Positions 40,678-52,701 of a DNA stretch of 64,000 nucleotides are shown in pieces. The stretch spans positions 1 to 64,000 of the forward strand of contig JAIXLO010000010.1 of assembly GCA_026931325.1 (NCBI GenBank), given 5' to 3'. Under the pieces are notes generated by a model. The model was not told the origin of the DNA. It saw only the letters and a list, made by a program, of their open reading frames with translations, and did no database searches. Made by a program: the position numbers and the translations under genes. This DNA is from Chitinophagales bacterium (GTDB lineage: Bacteria > Bacteroidota > Bacteroidia > Chitinophagales > Chitinophagaceae). Each line of letters starts with the position of its first letter. The stretch's first letter is position 1.

Positions 40678-43344
40678 ATGAGCAAGTCGTACAAAATTAA
40701 TACAAAAATCTTTATTGGCTTCTTAGCTTTACTTGCTTTGATTATTTTAACAATACCATTACAAGCACATCACAACAATTTACATTTTTCTTTTTTAAGC
40801 AATGATACTGTTCCTGTTAGTTTATCAAATGCTAATGATACTACAACTCCAATAAAAAAAATTGATACAATAAAACAAACAATTATTGATACTCTTGTTA
40901 TTTCAAAAGATTCTCTTGATGCTCCTGTAAAATACAGTGCTGCCGATTCTGGTGTATTAATTATTTCTACCAAACAATTTATTTTGTACGGTTCTGCTCA
41001 AACAACTTATAAGGATATGGAGTTAATGGCTGGCACAATAGAATATGAGCAAGAAAAACAAACCATCAAAGCAAAAGGTTCATCTGACACTTCTGAAAAC
41101 TCTTTAAAGAAAACAAAGTTTAAGCAAGGAGAAATGACAACACTCAGCGATTCTATTGCTTATAATTTAAAAACACAAAAAGGAATTACTTATAACACTT
41201 ACTATCAAGAAGGAGAATTATTTGTTAATGCAGGAAAATTAAAAAAAACAGATAGCAATATTGTATATGCTTATAGAGGCAGTTTCACAACTTGTAATTT
41301 AGATACGCCACATTTTGCATTTAGAACTAAAAAAATGAAAATTATCAATAACAAAATTGGTGTAAGTGGTCCTGCACATCCAGAGTTTGAAGGTGTTCCT
41401 ATTCCTTTATACATTCCTTTTGGCATATATCCATTAAGTACTGGAAGAAAATCGGGCATTTTACCACCAACTTTTACTAGTAGCGAAGATTTTGGTTTGG
41501 GGTTAGAAAATATGGGATATTATAAAGTGATTAATGATAATGTAGATGTAACAACAAGAGCCAATATTTACACCTATGGAGGTTGGAGTATTAATGCAAA
41601 CAGTAAATACATTAAAAGATATAAATATGCAGGTAGTTTAAATATTGCATTTCAAAGAAATAAAACCTTAAACAGAACTACTACTAAATCTCAAAATGAG
41701 TTTACTACTTCATCTTCTTATATGATTAATTGGAGCCATAGTAGAGACAATAAAGCAAGACCAGGTACTAATTTTTCTGCTAATGTAAATTTCGGTAGTA
41801 CACGTTTTAATGAAAACATTCTAAATAATCCTTATCAAAATTTTAATAACCAATTATCATCATCAATTGCTTATAGCAAAAACTGGAATGGAAAATATAA
41901 CTTATCATTAAACATAAATCACAACCAAAATAATAATACACATTTAGTAAATCTTAGTTTACCAAATGCAAGTTTTAGTGCAATTACATTTTATCCTTTT
42001 CAGAAAATTGAAACTATAGGAACACCTAAATGGTATGAAAAAATTGGTATAGGTTATAATGGCAATTTTCAAAACAGAATTTCTTTTTATGACACAGCTT
42101 TTAGCACTCATAAATTATTAGATACTTTACAATGGGGTGCAGAGCATAGTATCCCTATAACGCTCTCTTTGCCTTCTTTAGGACCTGTAACAATTGCTCC
42201 AAGTATTTCTTTTCAACAACGCTGGTTTGGGCAAAAAATACTTCGTCATTGGGATACAAATGATAGTACTGTAAAAATAAATACACAGAAAGGCTTTTTT
42301 ACACAAAGCAATATGAGTATGGGCATTAATGCAAGTACAAGAATTTTTGGTACTTATCAATTTAAAAAAGGAAAAGTAAAAGCTATAAGACATGAAGTTA
42401 GGCCAACATTTGGATTGACATATACACCAGACTTTGCAAGCAAAAATTTTTATAATGTACAAGTAGATACAAGTGGTAGAACAATGCGTTTTTCTGAATT
42501 TGATGGAAATATTTATGGCTCTTACAGTGAAGGAAATTTTGGGGGAATAAATTTTGGAATTGATAACTTACTTGAAATGAAGGTTAGAGATACAAAAGAT
42601 AGTTCTGCAGAAGATAAAAAAATAAAATTGATTGATGGATTTGGATTTAATTCTAATTATAATTTATTGGCTGATAGTTTTGCTTTAGGAAATTTTAATT
42701 TGTATGTACGTAGTACATTATTTCAAAAAATAAGTATAACAGCTAATGCAGTTTTAGATCCTTATGAAGTAGATAAATTTGGCAGAAGAATAAATAGTTT
42801 AATGATAAAACAAGGTAAATTAGGAAGAATAACAAGTGGAAGCCTTGCTATTAGTACAAATTTTCAAAGTAAATCTAATGATGGAAAAGATAATGAGCAA
42901 TCTACTGGTGAATTGCCCCATGATCCTTTCCTAACTCCTGAAGAGCAACAAAGACAATTAGATTATATAAGACAAAACCCTGCAGAATATACTGACTTTA
43001 ATATTCCTTGGCAATTAAATTTATCTTACTCGCTTTCATTTTCAAAAGTTTTAAAACCAGATTATAGTGGCTATAGAACTGAAGTTTTTAGTAGTATCAA
43101 TTTTAATGGAGATTTTAGTTTAGCTCCTAAATGGAAAGTAGGTGCAACTGGATATTATGATGTAAAAAATTTAGAGCTACAGCAATTTAGTATGTTTATT
43201 TCAAGAGAAATGCATTGTTGGCAGCTTTCTGTAAATATTACTCCTGTTGGGTTGTGGCGTAGTTTTAATATTATTATTAGTCCAAAAAGTGGAATCCTAA
43301 GAGATTTAAAAATAAATAGAAACAGAACTTTTTCTAATCAATAA
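40678..43344 (+). CDS. lptD: LPS-assembly protein LptD (Bacteroidota type)
   Basis: Outer-membrane barrel protein of 888 aa that inserts lipopolysaccharide into the outer leaflet. The N-terminal membrane-spanning signal (KIFIGFLALLALIILTIPLQ) is followed by an OstA/LptA-like beta-jellyroll segment (ILYGSAQTTYKDMELMAGTI). A large barrel begins near residue 230 (HPEFEGVPIPLYIPFGIYPL). The start is the ATG after a TATTTTTG -7 box (40658-40665), which leaves a very short leader. A TTG start at 40663 would fall inside that box. It is divergent from the amidase and convergent with queA, overlapping it by 11 bases. Confidence 0.85.
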   Translation: MSKSYKINTKIFIGFLALLALIILTIPLQAHHNNLHFSFLSNDTVPVSLSNANDTTTPIKKIDTIKQTIIDTLVISKDSLDAPVKYSAADSGVLIISTKQFILYGSAQTTYKDMELMAGTIEYEQEKQTIKAKGSSDTSENSLKKTKFKQGEMTTLSDSIAYNLKTQKGITYNTYYQEGELFVNAGKLKKTDSNIVYAYRGSFTTCNLDTPHFAFRTKKMKIINNKIGVSGPAHPEFEGVPIPLYIPFGIYPLSTGRKSGILPPTFTSSEDFGLGLENMGYYKVINDNVDVTTRANIYTYGGWSINANSKYIKRYKYAGSLNIAFQRNKTLNRTTTKSQNEFTTSSSYMINWSHSRDNKARPGTNFSANVNFGSTRFNENILNNPYQNFNNQLSSSIAYSKNWNGKYNLSLNINHNQNNNTHLVNLSLPNASFSAITFYPFQKIETIGTPKWYEKIGIGYNGNFQNRISFYDTAFSTHKLLDTLQWGAEHSIPITLSLPSLGPVTIAPSISFQQRWFGQKILRHWDTNDSTVKINTQKGFFTQSNMSMGINASTRIFGTYQFKKGKVKAIRHEVRPTFGLTYTPDFASKNFYNVQVDTSGRTMRFSEFDGNIYGSYSEGNFGGINFGIDNLLEMKVRDTKDSSAEDKKIKLIDGFGFNSNYNLLADSFALGNFNLYVRSTLFQKISITANAVLDPYEVDKFGRRINSLMIKQGKLGRITSGSLAISTNFQSKSNDGKDNEQSTGELPHDPFLTPEEQQRQLDYIRQNPAEYTDFNIPWQLNLSYSLSFSKVLKPDYSGYRTEVFSSINFNGDFSLAPKWKVGATGYYDVKNLELQQFSMFISREMHCWQLSVNITPVGLWRSFNIIISPKSGILRDLKINRNRTFSNQ

Positions 43345-44572
43345 TTTTTCTCTTCCACAACAAGCTACCATCGCCATAACTTAAAAATCTAAAATTATTT
43401 TTTAAAGCATAATCATAAATTTTTTTCCAATCATTATCTACAACTGCAGCTACTAATAATAATAATGTTGATTGTGGTTGATGAAAATTTGTTATCAACG
43501 CATCTGCAATTTTTAAAGAATAACTTGGTGCAATAATTATTTGAGTTTTGGTAATTAATTGTTGCAAATTATGTTTATTCATCCATTGTAATACATTGCT
43601 CAAAGCCTTATCAACACTAATATTTTGAGGAAGCTCATAAGCATCCCATTGTTGTATAAAAGAATCTTCAATTGTAAAATCAGTTGTTACATTTTCTAAT
43701 TTTACTCCTATCCAATAAATACTTTCAATAGTTCTTAAAGAAGTTGTACCAACAGCAATAATTTTATTAGTAGAATATTGTTTAAGCTGTTCAATAAAAC
43801 TTTTAGAAACTTCAATAAACTCAGAGTGCATTTCATGCTCTTGCATAGTTGTTGCTTTTACAGGTTTAAAAGTTCCTGCTCCAACATGAAGAGTAACATA
43901 AGAAGTTTGAATATTTTTTTCTGCTAAATGTTGCAATAAGTTTTTGGTGAAATGCAAACCTGCTGTTGGTGCAGCAACACTTCCATCATACTTTGCATAA
44001 ATAGTTTGATAAGTTTCTTTATCTTTTTCTTCTACTGTTCTTTTAATGTATGGGGGTAAAGGAATAACACCAGCAATATGTAATATTTCTGCAAAAGATA
44101 GCTCTTGCTTACTCCAAACAAATTCTATTAAAAAATAATCATTTTTTTTCTCAACAATTTTTGCTTTCAATTCTAATACACCCTCTTGATAATTGATTGA
44201 TTTTATTAACCATTCATCTTTCCATTTTTTTGCACCACCAACCAAACATTTCCAAAAAACTTTTTCTTTTTGAAGCATAGCAGTTGTAATGTCTGCATAT
44301 TGTTCATCAGGTTCTAAACAAAAAATTTCAATATTACTACCTGTTGCTTTTTCAAACAACAATCTAGCTTCAACAACTTTGGTATTATTAAAAACAATTA
44401 AACTATTTTCAGGAATATGATGATGTAAATTGTAGTAAAAATCTTCACATATTTTTTCATCTTTATAAACTAATAACTTACTGTTATCTCTTGGTGTTAG
44501 TGGATATTTAGCAATTTTATCTTCAGAAAGTTGATAATTAAAATCAAGAATAGATAAGTTTTTTGGATGCAT
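43334..44572 (-). CDS. queA: S-adenosylmethionine:tRNA ribosyltransferase-isomerase
   Basis: Cytosolic enzyme transferring the ribosyl part of SAM to preQ1 at tRNA position 34 in queuosine synthesis. It has 412 aa, longer than the usual ~350. Motifs: LIVFNNTKVVEARLLFEK, GVIPLPPYIKR, YQTIYAKYDGSVAAPTAGLH, and HVGAGTFKPVKATTMQEHEM with HSEFIEV. The closing block is ITNFHQPQSTLLLLVAA. The C-terminus overlaps lptD by 11 bases. It follows the isoaspartyl peptidase gene by 28 bases on the same strand. Confidence 0.94.
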   Translation of the reverse strand: MHPKNLSILDFNYQLSEDKIAKYPLTPRDNSKLLVYKDEKICEDFYYNLHHHIPENSLIVFNNTKVVEARLLFEKATGSNIEIFCLEPDEQYADITTAMLQKEKVFWKCLVGGAKKWKDEWLIKSINYQEGVLELKAKIVEKKNDYFLIEFVWSKQELSFAEILHIAGVIPLPPYIKRTVEEKDKETYQTIYAKYDGSVAAPTAGLHFTKNLLQHLAEKNIQTSYVTLHVGAGTFKPVKATTMQEHEMHSEFIEVSKSFIEQLKQYSTNKIIAVGTTSLRTIESIYWIGVKLENVTTDFTIEDSFIQQWDAYELPQNISVDKALSNVLQWMNKHNLQQLITKTQIIIAPSYSLKIADALITNFHQPQSTLLLLVAAVVDNDWKKIYDYALKNNFRFLSYGDGSLLWKRKIID

Positions 44573-44600
44573 AATATAATTTGCTTTTCAGAAAAAAACT

Positions 44601-45548
44601 TTAACGATAAATAGCAACTTCATTAATGCCATCACTATTTTTTACCCCACGATACATTCCTTCACTATTAAATATCATAGCATAATTTCCTACTGCATCA
44701 ACACCAATCATTCCTCCTTCACCATCAATTTTTTTCAATTTTTCATTTACAACAATATTCATAGCTTCTTGTAACGATAAATCTTTGTATTCCATTAAAC
44801 AACTTACATCATAAGCAGCTACGGCTCTTATAAACATTTCTCCATGACCAGTACAACTAATTGCACAAGTATTATTATTTGCATAAGTGCCACTCCCAAT
44901 TACTGGTGTATCGCCAATTCTGTTATACTGTTTATTAGTCATTCCTCCTGTACTCGTTGCAGCAGCAAGGTTTCCAAACTTATCACATGCAGTAGCACCA
45001 ACAGTTCCAAACTTTTTATTTTTCATTAGTGCTTCAGTTTCCAAATTATTATGGTCAAGCATATAAGTATCAGAATCTCTTACAGCTTTCCATTGCTCAA
45101 ATCTGAATTGAGAAAAGAAATAATCATCTGGCATTAAAGCAATTTTTTGTTGCATAGCAAAATCAATAGCTCCTTGCCCACTTAAAAAAACATGATTGCT
45201 GTATTTCATTACAGCCAATGCAAGTTCTATTGGGTTTCGAACATTTTTAACACCTGCAACTGCACCTGCTAATAAATTTTTTCCTTCCATTACAGAAGCA
45301 TCCATTTCATGCTCTCCTTTTTTTGTAAAAACAGAACCTTTGCCTGCATTAAATAAAATATTATTTTCTAAAGAACATACTGCTGCAACCACTGCATCTA
45401 AAGCATTTCCACCCATTTCAAGAATTTTAAAACCAGCATCTTGTGCTTCTTGTAGTCCTGTTAAATATAATTGCTCAAGCTCTGGAGTCATATCTTGTTT
45501 TAAAATTGTTCCAGCACCTCCATGAATTGTAATAGTAAATTTTTGCAT
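44601..45548 (-). CDS. Isoaspartyl peptidase / L-asparaginase (Ntn-hydrolase)
   Basis: 315 aa. This family self-cleaves in front of a threonine: KKFGTVGATACDKFGNLAAA, with the predicted nucleophile Thr following FG. After cleavage the alpha subunit (~180 aa) and beta subunit (~135 aa) form the active enzyme. ITIHGGAGTILKQDMTPELE at the N-terminus, STGGMTNKQYNRIGDTPVIG, and SCTGHGEMFIRAVAAYDVS are typical. There is no signal peptide, so it is cytosolic and removes iso-Asp dipeptides or hydrolyses asparagine. Confidence 0.93.
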   Translation of the reverse strand: MQKFTITIHGGAGTILKQDMTPELEQLYLTGLQEAQDAGFKILEMGGNALDAVVAAVCSLENNILFNAGKGSVFTKKGEHEMDASVMEGKNLLAGAVAGVKNVRNPIELALAVMKYSNHVFLSGQGAIDFAMQQKIALMPDDYFFSQFRFEQWKAVRDSDTYMLDHNNLETEALMKNKKFGTVGATACDKFGNLAAATSTGGMTNKQYNRIGDTPVIGSGTYANNNTCAISCTGHGEMFIRAVAAYDVSCLMEYKDLSLQEAMNIVVNEKLKKIDGEGGMIGVDAVGNYAMIFNSEGMYRGVKNSDGINEVAIYR

Positions 45549-45620
45549 AGCTAATTCTAATGCTTTACTTTTAATGATATATTATTTAATAAATTTTTAT
45601 TTTTTGTAAAGGTATGGTGT

Positions 45621-46295
45621 ATGAAATTTATTTATAAAAAGTCACTTAATAGTTCAGATTATTTTTTAATAGCCATTAATTTAATTCCTATTTGGGGTGT
45701 ATGGTTTTTGAATTGGGATGCAAAAATGATATTTATTGTTTATTGTTTAGAAAGCCTTATTGCTGGTTTTTATACAATTATAAAAATTTGGATTACATTC
45801 TTATTTAGTAAAAATCAAAAAGAAAATGGTGCAAATATTTCCATTAAAAAAACTATTTTGAAGGCATTATTCTTTACAGGCTTCTTTTGTTTTCATTTTG
45901 GGTTATTTGTGTTTGTACAACTAAGTATATTTTTAGGTGTTATTGAATTTGGAAGTAAAGAAACAATTTCTGTATTTCAATTATTGTTTCATTTGCCAAA
46001 ATATATTCCTTTTTATGCTCAACTATTATTGCTATCATTCTTTATCAGCTATGGGCTTGATTTATTAAAAAATTTTATTGCTAATGATAAATATAAAAAT
46101 GCAAGTATAGCTATGGTAATGATGTCTCCTTATAAAAGAATATTTATTCAACAGTTTTTAGTAATCTTCGGTGCATTCTCTCTTTTATTTGATAAAGATG
46201 GAAAAATACTCATCATCATTTTTGTATTTCTAAAAATTATTGCTGATGTATTTATTGATTATAAACTATCATTAAAAGCATTAAGTAAAGATTGA
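45621..46295 (+). CDS. Multi-pass membrane protein, DUF6498-like
   Basis: 224 aa with six hydrophobic helices. NLIPIWGVWFLNWDAKMIFI and VYCLESLIAGFYTIIKIW resemble DUF6498-containing membrane proteins as I recall them; FCFHFGLFVFVQ and YGLDLLKNFI follow. No catalytic motif is seen. It is separated from fmt by 61 bases and from the divergent asparaginase gene by 72, so it is probably an independent gene. Function unknown. Confidence 0.65.
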   Translation: MKFIYKKSLNSSDYFLIAINLIPIWGVWFLNWDAKMIFIVYCLESLIAGFYTIIKIWITFLFSKNQKENGANISIKKTILKALFFTGFFCFHFGLFVFVQLSIFLGVIEFGSKETISVFQLLFHLPKYIPFYAQLLLLSFFISYGLDLLKNFIANDKYKNASIAMVMMSPYKRIFIQQFLVIFGAFSLLFDKDGKILIIIFVFLKIIADVFIDYKLSLKALSKD

Positions 46296-46321
46296 TATTT
46301 TGAAGATATAAATAAGTATTG

Positions 46322-46352
46322 ATTGTAAGTTTCATTTGCATAACTACTTTTG
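46322..46352 (+). promoter_or_regulatory. fmt promoter
   Basis: TTG (46323-46325) and TACTTTTG (46345-46352) are 19 bases apart. The -7 box ends only four bases before the ATG, so either the leader is nearly absent or translation begins at the second in-frame ATG (46387). Confidence 0.45.
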
Positions 46353-46356
46353 CTCA

Positions 46357-47295
46357 ATGAATTATAAAGATTTGAAAATAATTTTTATGGGCACTCCTGA
46401 TTTTGCTGTAGCATCTTTAAATACTTTAGTAAATGCAGGATGTAATATTGTAGCAGTTGTTACAGCACCTGATAAGCCAGCAGGTCGTGGATTACAACTA
46501 AATGAAAGTGCTGTAAAAAAATTTGCTAAAGCAAATAACTTATTAGTACTACAACCAGAAAAATTAAGAAATACAGAATTTATAGAAACGCTAAAAAAAC
46601 TAAAGGCAGATATACAAGTTGTAGTTGCTTTTAGAATGTTACCTGAAGTTGTTTGGAACATGCCACCAATGGGAACAATCAATGTTCATGGAAGTTTGTT
46701 GCCTCAATACAGAGGGGCAGCACCTATTAATTGGGCTATAATTAATGGAGAAAAGGAAACAGGTGTAACAACTTTTAAACTTCAACATGCAATAGATACA
46801 GGAAATATTTTACTACAAACTACTATACCAATTTCTGAAAATGAAACAGCAGGGGAAGTACATGATATAATGAAAGAAGTTGGTGCTGAACTTCTACTAA
46901 AAACTTTACAAAAATTAGCAGAAGGAAAAATAAAAGAACAAAAACAAGGTGATTTAATAGATAATTCATTAATAAAACACGCACCAAAAATTTTTACAGA
47001 AACATGTAAAATAAATTTTTCAAAAACTACAGAACAAGTGCATAATCTTATACGTGGTTTATCCCCTTTCCCAGGTGCATTTACTTATTATCAAAATAAA
47101 ATTTTAAAAATTTTTATAAGTAGAAAAGAAATTATTCATCATACAAACTCTATTGGTAGTATTATTTCTGATGGAAAGACTTTTTTAAAATTCACATGTT
47201 TAGATGGATATATTCATGTGCTTGAGCTACAGTTAGAAGGTAAAAAAAGAATGAAGATTGAAGATTTTTTAAGAGGAAATAAAATTATAAAATAA
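46357..47295 (+). CDS. fmt: Methionyl-tRNA formyltransferase
   Basis: Formylates initiator Met-tRNA using 10-formyl-THF. It has 312 aa from this ATG. IIFMGTPDFAVASL, PDKPAGRGLQL, the catalytic HGSLLPQYRGAAPINWAI with N, H and D (AIDTGNIL), and the C-terminal OB-fold tRNA-binding domain (RGLSPFPGAFTYY) are present. A TTG start at 46336 would add residues inside the promoter region. The last 50 bases plus the 3' flank recur, reversed, at 27912-27975 in the accessory region. Confidence 0.95.
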   Translation: MNYKDLKIIFMGTPDFAVASLNTLVNAGCNIVAVVTAPDKPAGRGLQLNESAVKKFAKANNLLVLQPEKLRNTEFIETLKKLKADIQVVVAFRMLPEVVWNMPPMGTINVHGSLLPQYRGAAPINWAIINGEKETGVTTFKLQHAIDTGNILLQTTIPISENETAGEVHDIMKEVGAELLLKTLQKLAEGKIKEQKQGDLIDNSLIKHAPKIFTETCKINFSKTTEQVHNLIRGLSPFPGAFTYYQNKILKIFISRKEIIHHTNSIGSIISDGKTFLKFTCLDGYIHVLELQLEGKKRMKIEDFLRGNKIIK

Positions 47296-47518
47296 TGATA
47301 CAATGAATTTACTTCAATTTATTTTAGCTCAAAACATCCTTTTATCTACCATTCATTTTATTCAATTAGGTTTTGCAACATGCAAATTATAGTTTATGCT
47401 TTTGTAAAAAATTAGTTTTTAAATTTTAGCAATTTTGGGCTATACATTCAAAACTTTATTTCTCTTTTTTCAAAATCAATTAAAAAATCTATCACTCCTT
47501 CTTTTTACTTTTGCAACT

Positions 47519-48611
47519 ATGACACAAGAAAAATTACAAGATTTAAAAGAACGCTTAAACGTTCTAAGGAGGTTTCTTTGACTACGATAATCGTATTGCA
47601 AAAATAGAACAAGACAAACAACTTTCTCTTTCACCAGGCTTTTGGGATGATAATAAAAGAGCAACTGCAATAATGAAAGAAATTAAAGTAAATGAATACT
47701 GGACTAAATTATACAATACTGTAGAAACAGCAGTAGAAGATTTTGCTGTGTTGTTTGATTTTTTTAAAGCAGGAGATGCTACTGAAGAAGAAACACAAAC
47801 TGCATTTAATAATGCAATAAACGAAATAGATAATGCAGAATTTAAAAGCACTCTTAATCACCCAGAAGATGAATTAAATGCTGTACTACAAATTAATAGT
47901 GGTGCTGGTGGAACTGAAAGTCAAGATTGGGCTGAAATGCTTTTAAGAATGTATAGAATGTATGGAGAAAAACAAGGCTGGAAAGTTACAGAACTTGATT
48001 ATCAAGAAGGTGATGGTGCAGGTATTAAAACTGCTACACTACAATTTGATGGTGAGTTTGCTTATGGGTTTTTAAAAGCTGAAAGTGGTGTACATAGGTT
48101 AGTAAGAATTTCTCCTTTTGATAGTAATGCAAGAAGACATACAAGTTTTGCCTCAGTTTTTGTTTATCCTTTAGTAGATGATAGCATTGAAATTGAAATA
48201 AAAGATGCAGATATAAAAATGGAAACAGCAAGAAGTGGCGGTGCTGGAGGACAAAATGTAAACAAAGTTGAGACAAAGGTTTTCTTAACACATATTCCTT
48301 CAGGTATTACAGTTGTTTGTCAAACAGAAAGAACACAGTTAGGCAATAAAGAAAAAGCAATGCAAATGCTTAAAAGCCGTTTGTATGAAGAGGAATTACG
48401 CAAAAGAGAAGAGTTGAAAAATACAGCAAATGCTAATAAGAAAAAGATTGAATGGGGTAGTCAAATAAGAAGTTATGTTTTTCATCCTTATAAAATGATT
48501 AAAGATCATAGAACAGATTATGAAGTTGGAAATGTTGGACCTGTAATGGATGGTGAGTTAGATGGTTTTATTAAAGCCTATTTGATGATGATAAAAGATG
48601 ATGAAACTTAA
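47519..48611 (+). CDS. prfB: Peptide chain release factor 2, programmed +1 frameshift
   Basis: RF2 recognises UGA and UAA. A short first frame (20 codons from the ATG at 47519) reads ...VLRRFL and meets an in-frame TGA at 47579-47581. The signal AGGAGG-TTT-CTT-TGA-C is the classic autoregulatory frameshift site: an internal Shine-Dalgarno three bases before the CTT slippery codon. After shifting, GAC TAC GAT continues for 344 codons. The GGQ motif is in [18 protein letters not shown] and the stop-reading SPF is in [17 protein letters not shown]. Total ~363 aa. Confidence 0.96.
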
Positions 48612-48706
48612 AGATAGTAAGACGAGCTGTAAAAAATATTTTTGTAACTTAGTGCCACTGAAAGTTTCTAAAAAAATATTTTACTTATGTTATAACATTT
48701 ATCTGC

Positions 48707-49594
48707 ATGAAGTTTGACAATTATATTGTTACATACTTGAATCAGCAAAAAGTATTATCACTTAAAGGGATTGGTGAGTTTACAATAGATAGTAGTTTTA
48801 AGTTACAAGAAGAAATAAGTGATAATTATTTTTTTCCAGAAGGTGCTATTCGTTTTACATATAATAAAAGAGCAGAAACATCTCCAGAATTTTTAGAATA
48901 TCTCAAACAGTTTTTTACAAAGCCAATAACTTTAATTACTTCTGATGTAGAAGATTATCTATTGGAGATAGAAAATTTTTTAAACATTGGAAGATCTTTT
49001 ACAATTATTGGGTTAGGAACTTTAGAAAAAAGACAAGATGGAGTTATAGAATATTTTTCAGGGAAAAGTAAAATAGAAAATATTGCTGCTATTGTAGATG
49101 CTTTAAGCAAAAGAGAAACTCAATTTGATTCTTTATTCAATAAATTGCCAAAGAATAGCAATCAAAAAATAATTAAAGCTGTTGCGATATTCATTGTTTT
49201 TCTATTAATTATTATAGGCACTTGGTTGATTATTCGTTTTACAAAAGATAAATCTTCACAAAATGAAGTGCAGGAAAATGAAGTTAGTTTAATTTCTACA
49301 ACAGATTCAACAATAGAGCAATCTACAAAACCAATAATAACAAGTAATACAGCCAATGATACATTAAGATATAAAATGTATTTTTTAGCAAGCAAGTATA
49401 AATATGTAGCAGATAGTATTTATAAAAAATGGAGTAAAATAACTAAAGTAAATAGAGATAGCATTTTAGTAGATAATATATTAAGGCATAGACTTTTTAT
49501 TTATAGAAAATCAACAATAAAAGATACAACTACTGTAAAAGCAGAGTTAGAAAAATATTTTAATCATGCAATAACTATTGAACTTGCTCAATAA
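48707..49594 (+). CDS. HU/CCDC81-like domain membrane protein
   Basis: 295 aa. The first ~130 residues look like the paired HU-like (CCDC81-type) domains often found N-terminal to SPOR domains in Bacteroidota: DNYIVTYLNQQKVLSLKGIG, RFTYNKRAE, and GRSFTIIGLGTLEKRQDGVI. A transmembrane helix follows (about 152-172, AVAIFIVFLLIIIGTWLIIR), then a Ser/Thr-rich linker and a helical C-terminus. A clear SPOR domain is missing. It may tether the cell wall or envelope to a DNA-binding-like module; this is inference. Confidence 0.6.
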   Translation: MKFDNYIVTYLNQQKVLSLKGIGEFTIDSSFKLQEEISDNYFFPEGAIRFTYNKRAETSPEFLEYLKQFFTKPITLITSDVEDYLLEIENFLNIGRSFTIIGLGTLEKRQDGVIEYFSGKSKIENIAAIVDALSKRETQFDSLFNKLPKNSNQKIIKAVAIFIVFLLIIIGTWLIIRFTKDKSSQNEVQENEVSLISTTDSTIEQSTKPIITSNTANDTLRYKMYFLASKYKYVADSIYKKWSKITKVNRDSILVDNILRHRLFIYRKSTIKDTTTVKAELEKYFNHAITIELAQ

Positions 49595-49613
49595 ATACTG
49601 AAATTTAAAAAAA

Positions 49614-52047
<2,434 letters not shown>

Positions 52048-52117
52048 CTAAACTAAATAAAAAACATTAATTGTCCTCAATTAATATAAAGCATTTATTT
52101 TTATCAAAAATTTTGAA

Positions 52118-52642
52118 TTGAAAACAATTCTTTCACAACAACAAATTGGCTTAACCATAAAAAGATTAGCACATCAAATTCTTGAAAATTATACACAAGA
52201 AATTGAAACTGTTATTATAGGTATTCAACCAAGAGGCATTTTTTTGAGTGATAAAATTGTAGCAGAAATAAATAAAATTATTCATCCATCATCTATAAAG
52301 TATGGAAAATTAGATATTACTTTTTATAGAGATGATGTAAGAACAGAATTACATGTAGCCAATAAAACAGAAATTTCTTTTGATATTGAAAATAAAAAAG
52401 TTGTACTAATTGATGATGTGTTATGGACAGGAAGAACAATAAGAGCTGCTTTAGATGCTCTATTAGATTTTGGACGACCAGCTAAAGTGGAACTTTGTGT
52501 ACTAATTGATAGAAGATTTAACAGAGAATTACCCATTCAACCAGATTATACAGGCAGAGCAATTGATACACTTGTTTCTGAAAAAGTAAAAGTAATGTGG
52601 AAGGAAAATAATGATAAAGATGAAGTTATTTTAATACAATAA
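52118..52642 (+). CDS. pyrR: PyrR-like phosphoribosyltransferase / pyr regulator
   Basis: 174 aa type-I PRTase. The PRPP loop is VVLIDDVLWTGRTIRAALDA, with GIQPRGIFLSDKIVAEI and CVLIDRRFNRELPIQPDYTG as in PyrR, an RNA-binding attenuator with uracil PRTase activity. The only suitable start is TTG (MKTILSQQQIGL). No ATG is in frame upstream, and the next in-frame ATG would remove most of the protein. pyrB follows after 59 bases, the normal pyrimidine context. No obvious PyrR-type anti-antiterminator was recognised. Confidence 0.88.
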   Translation: MKTILSQQQIGLTIKRLAHQILENYTQEIETVIIGIQPRGIFLSDKIVAEINKIIHPSSIKYGKLDITFYRDDVRTELHVANKTEISFDIENKKVVLIDDVLWTGRTIRAALDALLDFGRPAKVELCVLIDRRFNRELPIQPDYTGRAIDTLVSEKVKVMWKENNDKDEVILIQ

Positions 52643-52701
52643 ATATAATTTTTTATTTAATTAAGTTACTGAATATTCATTTATATTAACTTTGAATTTT
52701 A

